A program made the position numbers and the translations under genes. Shown here piece by piece: positions 34,929 through 42,795 of a stretch of 42,795 nucleotides of DNA (its first letter is position 1; every line of letters starts with the position of its first letter). This DNA is from Pectinatus cerevisiiphilus (lineage in GTDB: Bacteria; Bacillota; Negativicutes; Selenomonadales; Selenomonadaceae): contig NZ_SMAA01000019.1 in NCBI RefSeq assembly GCF_004341685.1, positions 1 through 42,795 of the forward strand, read 5' to 3'. The notes under the pieces were generated by a model. It did not search any database. It was not told where the DNA came from and worked only from the letters and a program-made list of their open reading frames with translations.

Positions 34929-34959
34929 TAAATAAGGCCGTTTGAAACGGCCTTATTTA
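34929..34959 (-). terminator. Strong hairpin between the iron-dehydrogenase and MFS genes
   Basis: TAAATAAGGCCGTTT pairs with AAACGGCCTTATTTA around one base. The minus-strand side continues TATAAAAAAAA rather than a T run, so it may be a partial terminator or processing hairpin that separates the transporter from the enzyme genes. Confidence 0.5.
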
Positions 34960-35033
34960 TAAAATTATCGAAAAAATACGCCTTTCTCAATAATATAGCC
35001 TAATTTTTTTTAATTATTATCAGCCTTATAATG

Positions 35034-36182
35034 TTACATCACCTTTTTGTAAATATAACGTATATCATCCAAAGATAATTTTTTACAATTATTAACTAAC
35101 AATCGCGTTTGTTGGCTGCCTGCTTGAACAAGAAAATCCAAGTCGCTATCTTTTACGCCAAATTCTTTTAAACTTATCGGTATATTTGTAGCTTTAACAA
35201 CCTCAGCTATTTCACTTATTATATGTTCAGCTTTTTCATCTATTGATTTACTGGAAAGTTCCGGATAAACAGCATCACAAAGCTGTGCCAACCTATCTGC
35301 ACATGCATCTTTGTTAAATGCCATTACATGGGCAAATAAAATTGCATTAGATACTCCATGCGCTATATGATACTTTCCGCCCAATGGGTAAGAAAGTGCA
35401 TGGACTGCTGTAGTGCCGGAGCCGGTAATTGCCACACCACCATAAAATGCGCCTACCATCATTTCACTTTTTGCTTCCATATCATCTGCATTATTATAAG
35501 CTTTTCTAATGTTGTGAAAGATCTTACGTGCCCCTTCTTTTGCATAGGTGTCACTCAATACTGTGGCCTTTTTTGAAGTAAAACATTCCACTACATGGGC
35601 TAAAGCATCTACACCAGTTGACGCTATAATTTTCGGTGGTAATTTAGCTATCATATTTACATCAAGTATCACATAATCAGGAATCATACAATTATTTACA
35701 ATTCCCTGCTTTGATTCCTGTTCCGGAATAGCCACAATCGCATTGCATGTTGCTTCTGAACCTGTACCACATGTCGTAGGTACCATTATTGTTTTAATAT
35801 GTTTTTTGGCAATACTGCTGTCCTTCAATAAATCTCTTAATGTATAGTCTGCACCCACAATAATGCTGGCAAGCTTTGATGCATCCATAACGCTACCACC
35901 GCCGACACCTATTATGAGGTCAATCTTTGCTTCACCTATTTCAGCTATTACACGTTCAATATCGGCTACAGCTGGTTCTGCTGTCAAATCATCAATCACT
36001 TTATATGATACAGTTGCGCATATTTTTTCCACTGTTTCGCACAAACCGGCACCACGCACACCTTTATCAGTAAAAATTAATATATTTTTAGCCTGTTCTA
36101 TATTAATAATTTCTGATATTTGATTAATACAACCTTGTCCCGCATGGATAACTGACGGAACTGTCAATTGGCATTGTTTCAT
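35034..36182 (-). CDS. Iron-dependent alcohol dehydrogenase of the sugar-acid operon
   Basis: A 382-residue group III dehydrogenase. The start at 36182 (MKQCQLTVPS) follows TTGGAGGA; an ATG 7 codons upstream is less well placed. GGGS is at residues 95-98 and the metal ligands by alignment are D192, H196, H261 and H275. VPTTCGTGSEATCNAI and HALSYPLGGKYHIAHGVSNA are typical. It is the third iron dehydrogenase in this window but is clearly different from both others. In the operon it would interconvert an aldehyde or keto group with an alcohol of a sugar-acid intermediate; the direction and substrate are not known. Confidence 0.85.
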   Translation of the reverse strand: MKQCQLTVPSVIHAGQGCINQISEIINIEQAKNILIFTDKGVRGAGLCETVEKICATVSYKVIDDLTAEPAVADIERVIAEIGEAKIDLIIGVGGGSVMDASKLASIIVGADYTLRDLLKDSSIAKKHIKTIMVPTTCGTGSEATCNAIVAIPEQESKQGIVNNCMIPDYVILDVNMIAKLPPKIIASTGVDALAHVVECFTSKKATVLSDTYAKEGARKIFHNIRKAYNNADDMEAKSEMMVGAFYGGVAITGSGTTAVHALSYPLGGKYHIAHGVSNAILFAHVMAFNKDACADRLAQLCDAVYPELSSKSIDEKAEHIISEIAEVVKATNIPISLKEFGVKDSDLDFLVQAGSQQTRLLVNNCKKLSLDDIRYIYKKVM

Positions 36183-36227
36183 TTTTATTCCTCCAAAACA
36201 CATTGTAATAATTTTACTTTTAACAAT

Positions 36228-37205
36228 TTATTTATTCCATCTAGGATGTTCATAAGCCTTAGGATTGCACACTTTCTCCCATTTTTCTCCTCTTATTATT
36301 GCAGCTACACCTTCAGCTGCCATTGTTGCCACACCTGATGCGGCTTCCCTTGTTTGTCCTGCCATATGTGGTGTAACAATGATATTGTCACATTTGAACA
36401 ACGGATCATCTGCACTAATCGGCTCATTAACGATGACATCTGTCGCAGCACTATAAATCCAATTCTCATGCAAAGCTTTACATAATGCACTTTCATTAAC
36501 AATACCTCCGCGAGCACAATTAATAAGTATACCCGTAGGTTTCATTATTTTTAATTCAGCTTCACCTATCATATTTTTAGTTTGTGGTGTTAACGGTGTA
36601 TGAATAGAAACAACATCTGCTTCTTTTAAAATGTCATGAATATCCTCTTTATATCCATATCCTTGTTTTTCAACTGCTTCTTTTTTTACAAATGGGTCAT
36701 AAATAATTACATTCATGCCTATCGCCGATGCCATCTGTGCAAGAATTCCACCTATATGTCCACAGCCAATAAGTCCTAATGTTTTTCCTAAAAGTTCATA
36801 CGCTTTATACGCACTTCGTACAGCAAAATTTCCTTTACGCATTTCTTTATCACAATGTACCATGTCTTTTGCACATGCAAACATCATTGCCATAGCATGT
36901 TCAGCTACTGAACGTGTATTAGCACCAGGGGCAATAACTACAGGTATTCCCAATTCGGTTGCAGCTTCTACATCAACATTATCGACACCGACTCCCGGAC
37001 GACCTATCACCTTTAATTTTTTGCATTTAAGCATGGTTTCTTTATCAATAGAACCGATTCTGATAATAACCCCTTCCGCATCGATCAGTTCTGGCAACAT
37101 ATCTACAGGTTCACCACTATTGGTTATAACCACATCCAGTCCTGCTTTTTCCAATACAGCCATACCATCATCATGCAATCTATGTGAAATAACTACTTTT
37201 GCCAT
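36228..37205 (-). CDS. D-isomer-specific 2-hydroxyacid dehydrogenase
   Basis: A 325-residue NAD-dependent dehydrogenase of the SerA-like group. It has an N-terminal catalytic half (IGRPGVGVDNVDVEAA, GANTRSVAEHAMAMM), a Rossmann motif GLIGCGHIGG, the catalytic Arg in NCARGGIVNE, and the catalytic His in VTPHMAGQT. It lacks the C-terminal ACT domain of true SerA, so phosphoglycerate dehydrogenase is unlikely. The context suggests reduction of hydroxypyruvate, glyoxylate or a 2-keto sugar acid. The gene starts 15 bp after the aldolase gene in one operon. Confidence 0.85.
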   Translation of the reverse strand: MAKVVISHRLHDDGMAVLEKAGLDVVITNSGEPVDMLPELIDAEGVIIRIGSIDKETMLKCKKLKVIGRPGVGVDNVDVEAATELGIPVVIAPGANTRSVAEHAMAMMFACAKDMVHCDKEMRKGNFAVRSAYKAYELLGKTLGLIGCGHIGGILAQMASAIGMNVIIYDPFVKKEAVEKQGYGYKEDIHDILKEADVVSIHTPLTPQTKNMIGEAELKIMKPTGILINCARGGIVNESALCKALHENWIYSAATDVIVNEPISADDPLFKCDNIIVTPHMAGQTREAASGVATMAAEGVAAIIRGEKWEKVCNPKAYEHPRWNK

Positions 37206-37220
37206 TATCCATTGCTCCTA

Positions 37221-38099
37221 TCAATACAAAGTAAATACTTTCTTTAATGCTTCAACTATAGCCGGATTTGTACAATTTGACGGTTCCCTTGCCGGGCCAA
37301 CCTTATTGCCAAGCATATTAGCCGCTAATTTTACTACAGAGTTAGGATTCCCCATCTGCATCACATTACGGAAAGGACGTATTTTCTTCTGTGCTTCATT
37401 AGCCTTTGCTAGATCACCGGTGGCCCAGTATTTATAAATACTTACCATTAATTCAGGAAATACATTGGAACATCCTGATATGGCACCTGCTCCTCCTGCC
37501 ATAAGCGTCCATAAAATAAGTGAATCACTGCCTGCCAAAACTTTAAGGCGTGGATCCGTATTTTCAATATATTTAAGGGTATTATCAAAATTACCGCTGC
37601 TGTCCTTTATACCGATAATATTTTCATGTGCTGCCAATTTTTTAACTGTCTTAAAATCAATATTATTGCCTGTTCTTGCTGGTATATTATAAAGAAGAAT
37701 TGGCATATCTACCGCATCAGCCACCGCACTATAATGCCTGTAAAGATCATCCTGCGAAACTGCGACAAAATAAGGTGAGATTATTGATAACACATCCACG
37801 CCTAATTCTTTTACTTTAAGTGATAATTCAATCGTTTCTTTAGTAGTTACACATCCTGTACCAGCATAAACTGGTACTCTGCCATTTACTGCCTTTACGG
37901 CAGTCTTTATTATTGCCAATTTTTCTTCATTGCTGAATGCATAAAATTCTCCATTCGTACCCAAAGGAAATATACCGTTGACGCCTGCATTAATTAACTT
38001 ATCAATAAATGCCGCATAGTTTTCTGGAGCAAATTTTTCATCTTCTGTGAGTGTTGTTAAAACAGGTGTAATAATACCTTGTGGTTCTATTTTTTTCAT
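37221..38099 (-). CDS. DapA/DHDPS-family aldolase
   Basis: A 292-residue class I aldolase barrel. The Schiff-base lysine is K165 (GIKDSSG), with Y137 and R142 in LLYNIPARTG and the GTNGE pyruvate-carboxylate loop at 47-51. True dihydrodipicolinate synthase is possible, but its place inside a sugar-acid operon favours a catabolic role: a 2-keto-3-deoxy-acid aldolase or a decarboxylating dehydratase, splitting a keto acid to pyruvate plus an aldehyde. The aldehyde could be handled by the neighbouring dehydrogenases (inference). Confidence 0.82.
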   Translation of the reverse strand: MKKIEPQGIITPVLTTLTEDEKFAPENYAAFIDKLINAGVNGIFPLGTNGEFYAFSNEEKLAIIKTAVKAVNGRVPVYAGTGCVTTKETIELSLKVKELGVDVLSIISPYFVAVSQDDLYRHYSAVADAVDMPILLYNIPARTGNNIDFKTVKKLAAHENIIGIKDSSGNFDNTLKYIENTDPRLKVLAGSDSLILWTLMAGGAGAISGCSNVFPELMVSIYKYWATGDLAKANEAQKKIRPFRNVMQMGNPNSVVKLAANMLGNKVGPAREPSNCTNPAIVEALKKVFTLY

Positions 38100-38123
38100 T
38101 ATAAATACCCTCCGATTAAATTA

Positions 38124-39134
38124 TTATTTATTCAAAATATCTGCAAATTTTACTTTTGCCATCTGCGCCCCAAGTTCTAAAGCCGCTGTCATACTCTTAC
38201 TATTGGCTATCCCTTTGCCCGCAACAGGAAAGGCAGTTCCATGATCCACTGAAGTCCGTATACAGGGCAACCCCACTGTTACATTGACGCCGCTGTCAAA
38301 TCCCAACACTTTGATTGGTATATGTCCCTGGTCATGATACATAACGACAACAATATCAAATTCGTTAAGATTTGCTGCCCTGTGAAACACGCTGTCTGGT
38401 GGTAATGGGCCTGTGACATTGTAACCCTTACGACGCGCCTGTTCGACTGCCGGAACAATTTCTGTTTGATCCTCAGTACCGAAAAGACCACCTTCACCAC
38501 AATGCGGATTGAGACCTGCTACAGCTATTCGTGGTTCTTTGATTCCCATTAATCCTAGTGCATCATAGGCTAAATCAATAACTTTGCTTATCCGTTCCTT
38601 CTTTACCAATGCTGGTACACGGTTGATCGCAACATGTGTACTGACATGAATAACTCTAAGCTTGGGACTTGTCAGCATCATAGAAAAATCTTTCTGTCCC
38701 ATCAACGCCCCTAAAATTTCTGTATGTCCCGGATAATGTACTCCACCTAAATTAAGTGCCTCCTTATTGAGTGGTGCTGTGACTATAGCGTGCACTTTTC
38801 TTTGCATGGCATAATCAACAGCTTTTTCTATATATTCATAAGCGGCTTTGCCTGCACGTCCATCTACCTTTGCAAATGGCAAATCCTCTGGTAGATTATC
38901 AAGGTCAACTATATCAATAATTCCATATTCAGTACCACCCTCATTAATACTTTTGATACTTCTGCATCTCAGATCAGCACCAATTATCTTAACGGCTCTT
39001 TGCATTATTTTTTTATCGCCAAAAACAATAGGACAAGCTTGCTGATATATTTTCTTATCCATTAAAGCCTTCACGATAACTTCTGGTCCTACTCCCGCAG
39101 CATCTCCCATAGTAATACCCAAAACAGGTTTCAT
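38124..39134 (-). CDS. pdxA2: PdxA2-type 4-phospho-sugar-acid dehydrogenase (decarboxylating)
   Basis: A 336-residue member of the PdxA family. The metal-binding His residues lie in YPGHTEILG, VIHVSTHVAINRVP and MYHDQGHIPIKVLGFDSGVN; MGDAAGVGPEV and GLNPHCGEGG are further signatures. PdxA itself serves vitamin B6 synthesis, but the PdxA2 branch paired with a DUF1537 kinase oxidises 4-phospho-D-threonate or -erythronate, which loses CO2 to give dihydroxyacetone phosphate. The start overlaps the kinase stop by 4 bases (ATGA), so the two are coupled, strongly supporting the PdxA2 role. Confidence 0.87.
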   Translation of the reverse strand: MKPVLGITMGDAAGVGPEVIVKALMDKKIYQQACPIVFGDKKIMQRAVKIIGADLRCRSIKSINEGGTEYGIIDIVDLDNLPEDLPFAKVDGRAGKAAYEYIEKAVDYAMQRKVHAIVTAPLNKEALNLGGVHYPGHTEILGALMGQKDFSMMLTSPKLRVIHVSTHVAINRVPALVKKERISKVIDLAYDALGLMGIKEPRIAVAGLNPHCGEGGLFGTEDQTEIVPAVEQARRKGYNVTGPLPPDSVFHRAANLNEFDIVVVMYHDQGHIPIKVLGFDSGVNVTVGLPCIRTSVDHGTAFPVAGKGIANSKSMTAALELGAQMAKVKFADILNK

Positions 39135-40441
39135 TCAGCTATCCCTCCAATGTTCCGTTCTAAAATTTCATTGTTTCTTATCACATCAATAGCTTTCGCA
39201 AAAATTTCCGACTTTCCAAAAGCACCTGCCTTCGTAACAACAAACATACCATCGCATGTCCCACACAACATCCCCAATGGTACACCACTGTCTATTTCCT
39301 TTATTATTTCTATAGTATCAGCACCTATAGCTCTACAAATATGAACAGCTGTATCCCCACCAGTCAAAATCATGCCAGCCAATTTTTGTAAGTCCAGCTG
39401 TGCTACTATATCCGCTAAAAAACAGGCGGTACGCTCACTAACTTCCTCCATTTTTAAACCATACTGTTTGCCTGTCCACAAAGCTTTCTTTACATCTTTG
39501 TCATCCATTGCCGCTGTTATTAGCACATCTTCTTGTTTTGCCAGCAACTTTTTTATTGTTTTAATTATGCCCTCCTTTTTTTCTTTTGACTCTGCTAATA
39601 TTGATAATATATCCAATTTGACAGCCCTAATATTTTTATTAGACACTGCATATTTTATTTGTTTCTGGGTAATATGGCTCACGCTCCCTGCCACTATCAA
39701 AACAGGCCCTTCTCTTCGCATTATTGAAGTACCATAATCACACTGCCAGCCATAAAAATCACTTAAATATTCCGCTAAGCCTGCTGACCCAACCCATAAA
39801 ATATTTTTATAAGCACTTAACGCTTTCATTAATTGCCTAAAGTCGCTTTGCTTGGCTGCATCACAAACTATCCATTTTATATTATCAGCGATTAATGCAT
39901 CTATCCTTTTTTTAATACATTTTTCACCTTTATCAATAACCAGCAATTCCAGTAATCCTACTTTCTCATCAACCTGTTGTTGCAAAATTGCTGGTATATA
40001 AGAATTATGAATTGGAGTTTTAGGTGCATGTGCCATCTCTGTATATTCTAAAGGTATCCCATCTAGCAAATGATAACCACCTATTGTAATACGGTTATTT
40101 TCTGGATAAGCCGGCGCAATAATTACAATCTCTGGTTTTAAAATATCTGCGGCAGCCTTTATTTCTATTCCTACATTACCACGCATTGTCGAATCTATTT
40201 TCTTATACACACAAGGAATTTTTTGTTTGGCTATTTCAGTGCAAATAGCTTTCACTTTGTTATAAGCTTCTTCCGGTCTTAAATTTCTGCTATCTGAATC
40301 AATTACAAGAACATCTGATTTACCCACATTCAATTTATTTATATTAAGCTTTACATATGAGCACATATTTCTTTTAGCAAATTGTACTGCTGTGTCATTA
40401 GCTCCGGTTAGGTCATCAGCAATAACAGCTAATTTTGTCAT
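39131..40441 (-). CDS. Four-carbon acid-sugar kinase (DUF1537 family)
   Basis: A 436-residue kinase starting at 40441 (MTKLAVIADDLTGANDTAV) after AGGTGATAGG. The N-terminal substrate domain has ADDLTGANDTAVQFAK and KKIDSTMRGNVGIEI; the C-terminal nucleotide domain has AGSVSHITQKQ and MILTGGDTAVHICRAIGADTIEI. The family phosphorylates D-threonate, L-threonate, D-erythronate or 3-oxo-tetronates at O4. Coupling to PdxA2 points to a DtnK-like D-threonate kinase, though the stereochemistry cannot be read from sequence. First gene behind the sigma-54 promoter. Confidence 0.88.
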   Translation of the reverse strand: MTKLAVIADDLTGANDTAVQFAKRNMCSYVKLNINKLNVGKSDVLVIDSDSRNLRPEEAYNKVKAICTEIAKQKIPCVYKKIDSTMRGNVGIEIKAAADILKPEIVIIAPAYPENNRITIGGYHLLDGIPLEYTEMAHAPKTPIHNSYIPAILQQQVDEKVGLLELLVIDKGEKCIKKRIDALIADNIKWIVCDAAKQSDFRQLMKALSAYKNILWVGSAGLAEYLSDFYGWQCDYGTSIMRREGPVLIVAGSVSHITQKQIKYAVSNKNIRAVKLDILSILAESKEKKEGIIKTIKKLLAKQEDVLITAAMDDKDVKKALWTGKQYGLKMEEVSERTACFLADIVAQLDLQKLAGMILTGGDTAVHICRAIGADTIEIIKEIDSGVPLGMLCGTCDGMFVVTKAGAFGKSEIFAKAIDVIRNNEILERNIGGIAE

Positions 40442-40478
40442 CCTATCACCTACTTTGCAATCTATATATTTAATATTA

Positions 40479-40495
40479 TGCAAACACCGTGCCAA
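40479..40495 (-). promoter_or_regulatory. Sigma-54 promoter of the sugar-acid operon
   Basis: On the minus strand TTGGCACGGTGTTTGCA matches the -24/-12 consensus (TGGCACG-N4-TTGCA) at every key base; the GG and GC elements are correctly spaced. The start would be near 40468, 27 bases before the kinase ATG. The adjacent divergently placed activator gene encodes the GAFTGA motif needed for sigma-54. Confidence 0.92.
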
Positions 40496-40528
40496 TTCTT
40501 ATATCCTTATATTTTAAGGGTTGAAAAA

Positions 40529-40577
40529 AATACGCATCATTTTATGTTGCTATTTGCAACGCAAAATGATGCGTATT
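40529..40577 (-). terminator. Terminator of the sigma-54 activator gene
   Basis: Minus-strand AATACGCATCATTTT and AAAATGATGCGTATT with an inner GTTGC/GCAAC pairing form a ~20-bp stem, then seven T residues. It isolates the sigma-54 promoter, only 34 bp further on, from read-through of the activator gene. Confidence 0.88.
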
Positions 40578-40590
40578 AAAACATCGTGCA

Positions 40591-42471
40591 CTATATTTTC
40601 TTCAATCGTCTCCATAAGGTAGTACGATGTATTCCCAATCTTTTTGCAGCTCTTGTATAATTGAAATTTTCTTCTTCCAAGGTTTTTTGCAATAGATTGT
40701 TTTCCATCTGCGTTAAATCCCCAATATCCTTATTCTCTTTCTCTCCAATTTTTGCATTCATTCTATCGTCATCTTCACAAGCATCTCTAACATCAGCTAT
40801 TGTTATAACATTTCCCGCTGTAAGCAATAATATCCGTTCCATCATATTAGCGATTTGTCTGATATTTCCAAGCCAGTCGAATTTTACCAGATAATCTACC
40901 GCTTCTTTTGTAATATCTGTAACACGTGGATTTTTATCGTGCATACTAGTCAAAAAGTGTTTTATTAAAAGGGGAATATCTTCACGCCGATCTACTAAAG
41001 TCGGTATATGGATACGTAAAATATTGAGTCGATAATATAAATCATTTCTAAAGCTGCCTTCCGTGACCATTGTCGCCAAATTTTTATTTGTCGCGGCAAT
41101 AATTCTTACATCAACAGGAATAACCGCTTCTCCGCCAAGCGGCATAACTTCTCTTTCCTGTAATACGCGTAAAATACGTGATTGAAGAGGTAATGGCATT
41201 TCTCCTATTTCGTCCAAAAACAATGTCCCACCATGCGCCAATTCAAACATTCCTTGCCTGCCACCTCGTCTAGCTCCGGTGAAAGCACCTTCGACATAAC
41301 CAAACAGTTCTGACTCCAGCAGATTTTCAGGTAACGCCGCACAATTAATAGCAACGAAAGGCCCTTGTGCCCGCACACTTAAGTTATGGATACTTTGGAC
41401 AAGCATCTCTTTACCCGTTCCTGATTCTCCTGTAATTAAAATAGTAGACTCTGTTAATGCATATTTAACTGCCTTTCTTTTCATACTCAGGCAGGCTTTC
41501 GATTTCCCTATTATGTCACTAATGTTATATTTTGCGACCAAACCTTTTGCCGAAAGTTTTTTACGAATATTTCTTTCCAATTTCTGTACCTCAGAAATAT
41601 TCTGTAAATTATAAATATAACCTTGGTTATTATCTCGTACAGCGATGGAAGCCCTCCGTACAGTATATTGTTTTTCAAAAATCTTTACTAATTTATCTTT
41701 TCCGTTTATTTGCACTGTAGATAATTCAGGAAAAATATCTTCAACAAATTCTCCTTTTACATCAAAACAAGATTTTTTAAATATTTTTTCTGCTACCGGA
41801 TTTAATATCGTAATCCGTTTATCTTGATTCACTGCGACTATGCCGTCATGTGATTCATCAACAACGGCTCGAAGTTGTTCAGTTTTTTTCTGTTCTGCCC
41901 GTCGTATTGAAGCAATTAATATTGCTGTTTGCAATGCCCTATATATAGATTCTTTCCCCGATTGGATCAAAGTGCTTTTTATACCATATTTAGCAGACAT
42001 TTTAACCGAAATGGCATCACCGACAACTAATTCTACTCCGTTCATCACCGCAGCTTCCATTTTAGGAGCTGCTTCATTAGAATTTTGTAAAAGAATCTCC
42101 GTAAGATTTATATGTAATATTTTTCCTAATTCATCACAACCATATATCATATTGCCAAACCCAGCAATAGCTATATTTTCAGGATATTTACCAACTTTTA
42201 ATAGAGCTTGCAGTATATCTGCAACTGTCACTTGAATATAAACAATTGGTACATCGACTTTTTTTTCTATTAATGAGGCTGTTCCTCCCCTGCTGACAAT
42301 AACTTCTATCCCGTTATCTGTCGCCTGCTTAACTAAGGTATCAGCTTCTTGCAAATCAGCTTTAACTACGTGGAACAAATTTTTTCTATCAGAAAATTTT
42401 TCATCAATTACTGTTAATGCCAGTTCCGCTAAATCTGAAAATGGCGCTACAAATAATACCTGTGCCTCCAT
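40591..42471 (-). CDS. PrpR-type sigma-54-dependent activator
   Basis: A 626-residue enhancer-binding protein. Residues 1-190 form a PrpR_N sensor domain ([44 protein letters not shown]), followed by a PAS domain (about 195-300; [29 protein letters not shown]), the AAA+ domain (Walker [15 protein letters not shown] loop, Walker [12 protein letters not shown]-finger region) and a C-terminal Fis-type HTH ([21 protein letters not shown]). AGGAGGA precedes the ATG. It is transcribed in the same direction as the operon but ends in a terminator, and should activate the sigma-54 promoter at 40479-40495 when a sugar acid or derived metabolite binds. Confidence 0.93.
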   Translation of the reverse strand: MEAQVLFVAPFSDLAELALTVIDEKFSDRKNLFHVVKADLQEADTLVKQATDNGIEVIVSRGGTASLIEKKVDVPIVYIQVTVADILQALLKVGKYPENIAIAGFGNMIYGCDELGKILHINLTEILLQNSNEAAPKMEAAVMNGVELVVGDAISVKMSAKYGIKSTLIQSGKESIYRALQTAILIASIRRAEQKKTEQLRAVVDESHDGIVAVNQDKRITILNPVAEKIFKKSCFDVKGEFVEDIFPELSTVQINGKDKLVKIFEKQYTVRRASIAVRDNNQGYIYNLQNISEVQKLERNIRKKLSAKGLVAKYNISDIIGKSKACLSMKRKAVKYALTESTILITGESGTGKEMLVQSIHNLSVRAQGPFVAINCAALPENLLESELFGYVEGAFTGARRGGRQGMFELAHGGTLFLDEIGEMPLPLQSRILRVLQEREVMPLGGEAVIPVDVRIIAATNKNLATMVTEGSFRNDLYYRLNILRIHIPTLVDRREDIPLLIKHFLTSMHDKNPRVTDITKEAVDYLVKFDWLGNIRQIANMMERILLLTAGNVITIADVRDACEDDDRMNAKIGEKENKDIGDLTQMENNLLQKTLEEENFNYTRAAKRLGIHRTTLWRRLKKI

Positions 42472-42489
42472 GAGATATTGTCCTCCTTA

Positions 42490-42519
42490 TTATTATGATA
42501 CCCTACAAGCTAATGTCAA
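42490..42519 (-). promoter_or_regulatory. Candidate promoter of the sigma-54 activator gene
   Basis: Minus-strand -35 TTGACA (42514-42519), 18-bp spacer, -10 TAATAA (42490-42495), about 10 bases before the ribosome-binding site. It lies next to the end of the IS256-family element, so the -35 may partly derive from the insertion. Confidence 0.4.
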
Positions 42520-42555
42520 TAGTAGTTCGCAAAATCTAAGGTAACTCCGAAGCAA

Positions 42556-42795
42556 TTAAGCAACCGATTTTTGTCTTTTTTCTTTGACCTGTTGTAGTGT
42601 GTTCGGATTAATATAGCAACGACTCGTTGACCAGTCTTCACTATATTCGATCAGATATGTTACAACTAGTCGAATATAAGAATCCATACTGGGAAAAATT
42701 CCTACAACGGTTGTCCGTCGGCGAATTTCCCGATTGAGCCGCTCAAGCATATTGGTAGAAGCAATTTTACGGAAATCTATTGGTGCAAAACTATA
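42556..42795 (-). CDS. IS256-family transposase, C-terminal part (cut by window edge)
   Basis: The frame continues past the right edge. The visible end, IDFRKIASTNMLERLNREIRRRTTVVGIFPSMDSYIRLV, is the conserved C-terminal region of mutator/IS256 transposases (the TTN-LERLN-EIKRRT-VVGIFP pattern). The stop at 42556 is followed by about 50 bp in which the element terminus should lie; I cannot fix the inverted repeat without the other end. Whether the full gene is intact is unknown. Confidence 0.88.
   Translation of the reverse strand, partial: YSFAPIDFRKIASTNMLERLNREIRRRTTVVGIFPSMDSYIRLVVTYLIEYSEDWSTSRCYINPNTLQQVKEKRQKSVA

Noticed and set aside
37221-38099. Assignment as lysine-pathway dapA
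   Set aside because: Family motifs fit, but the position inside a sigma-54 sugar-acid operon argues for a catabolic aldolase; no other lysine gene is near.
38124-39134. Assignment as vitamin B6 pdxA
   Set aside because: The 4-base overlap with a DUF1537 kinase marks the PdxA2 branch; no pdxJ or other B6 gene is adjacent.
1-42795. CRISPR array, toxin-antitoxin, restriction or phage genes
   Set aside because: No regularly spaced direct repeats and no recognisable proteins of these systems were seen on either strand.

Overview
The window most likely comes from a low-GC Negativicute (Firmicute with an outer membrane; a Selenomonas/Pectinatus-like anaerobe is my best guess). The gene content supports this: Firmicute regulatory RNAs (T-box, SAM-I, cobalamin), NiaR-controlled NAD synthesis and PucR regulation sit beside a TonB-dependent outer-membrane receptor. 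The species is inferred, not shown.

Layout. 1-420: the 3' end of a structured RNA with a terminator, then a T-box leader on the minus strand that serves a gene left of the window. 535-1692: fucO-like lactaldehyde reductase. 1900-5584: nadA-nadB-nadC-niaR, de novo NAD synthesis with its probable repressor. 5751-8297: polar amino-acid ABC importer behind a short leader with a strong terminator. 8467-11022: SAM-I riboswitch and metI-patB (cysteine to homocysteine). 11213-11872: secreted protein with a duplicated domain. 12128-16155: gabT and 4-hydroxybutyrate dehydrogenase, divergent from a PucR-family regulator, which reads as a GABA-fermentation locus. 16208-19282: leuC-leuD-leuB. 19558-22730: a TonB-dependent receptor preceded by two cobalamin riboswitches in series, each with its own terminator, and by tiny ORFs, one of which ends one base before the receptor start. 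22892-23307: orphan insertion-sequence ends and two tRNA-Ala genes. 23454-29622: alpha/beta hydrolase, murA, an Old Yellow Enzyme-family reductase, a threonine-synthase-like enzyme and a secreted DUF3298-like protein. 29660-31284: a repeat, a frameshifted IS30-family element and the tail of an ISL3-family transposase. 31365-33317: a chemotaxis receptor. 33479-42471: a catabolic operon (four-carbon acid-sugar kinase, PdxA2, DapA-family aldolase, 2-hydroxyacid dehydrogenase, iron alcohol dehydrogenase, MFS transporter) behind a textbook sigma-54 promoter, next to a PrpR-type sigma-54 activator. The right edge is cut inside an IS256-family transposase.

How it fits together. Much of the window is fermentative or biosynthetic metabolism under local control: amino-acid and sulfur supply by T-box, SAM and leader devices, B12 uptake by riboswitches, GABA use by PucR, and sugar-acid use by a sigma-54 activator. 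The most unusual parts are the tandem B12 riboswitch/small-ORF leader of the receptor, the multi-branched terminator-like hairpin in the gabT leader, the sigma-54 sugar-acid operon whose exact substrate cannot be read from sequence, and a 68-bp hairpin repeat found behind two unrelated genes. I saw no CRISPR array, prophage or recognisable defence system.
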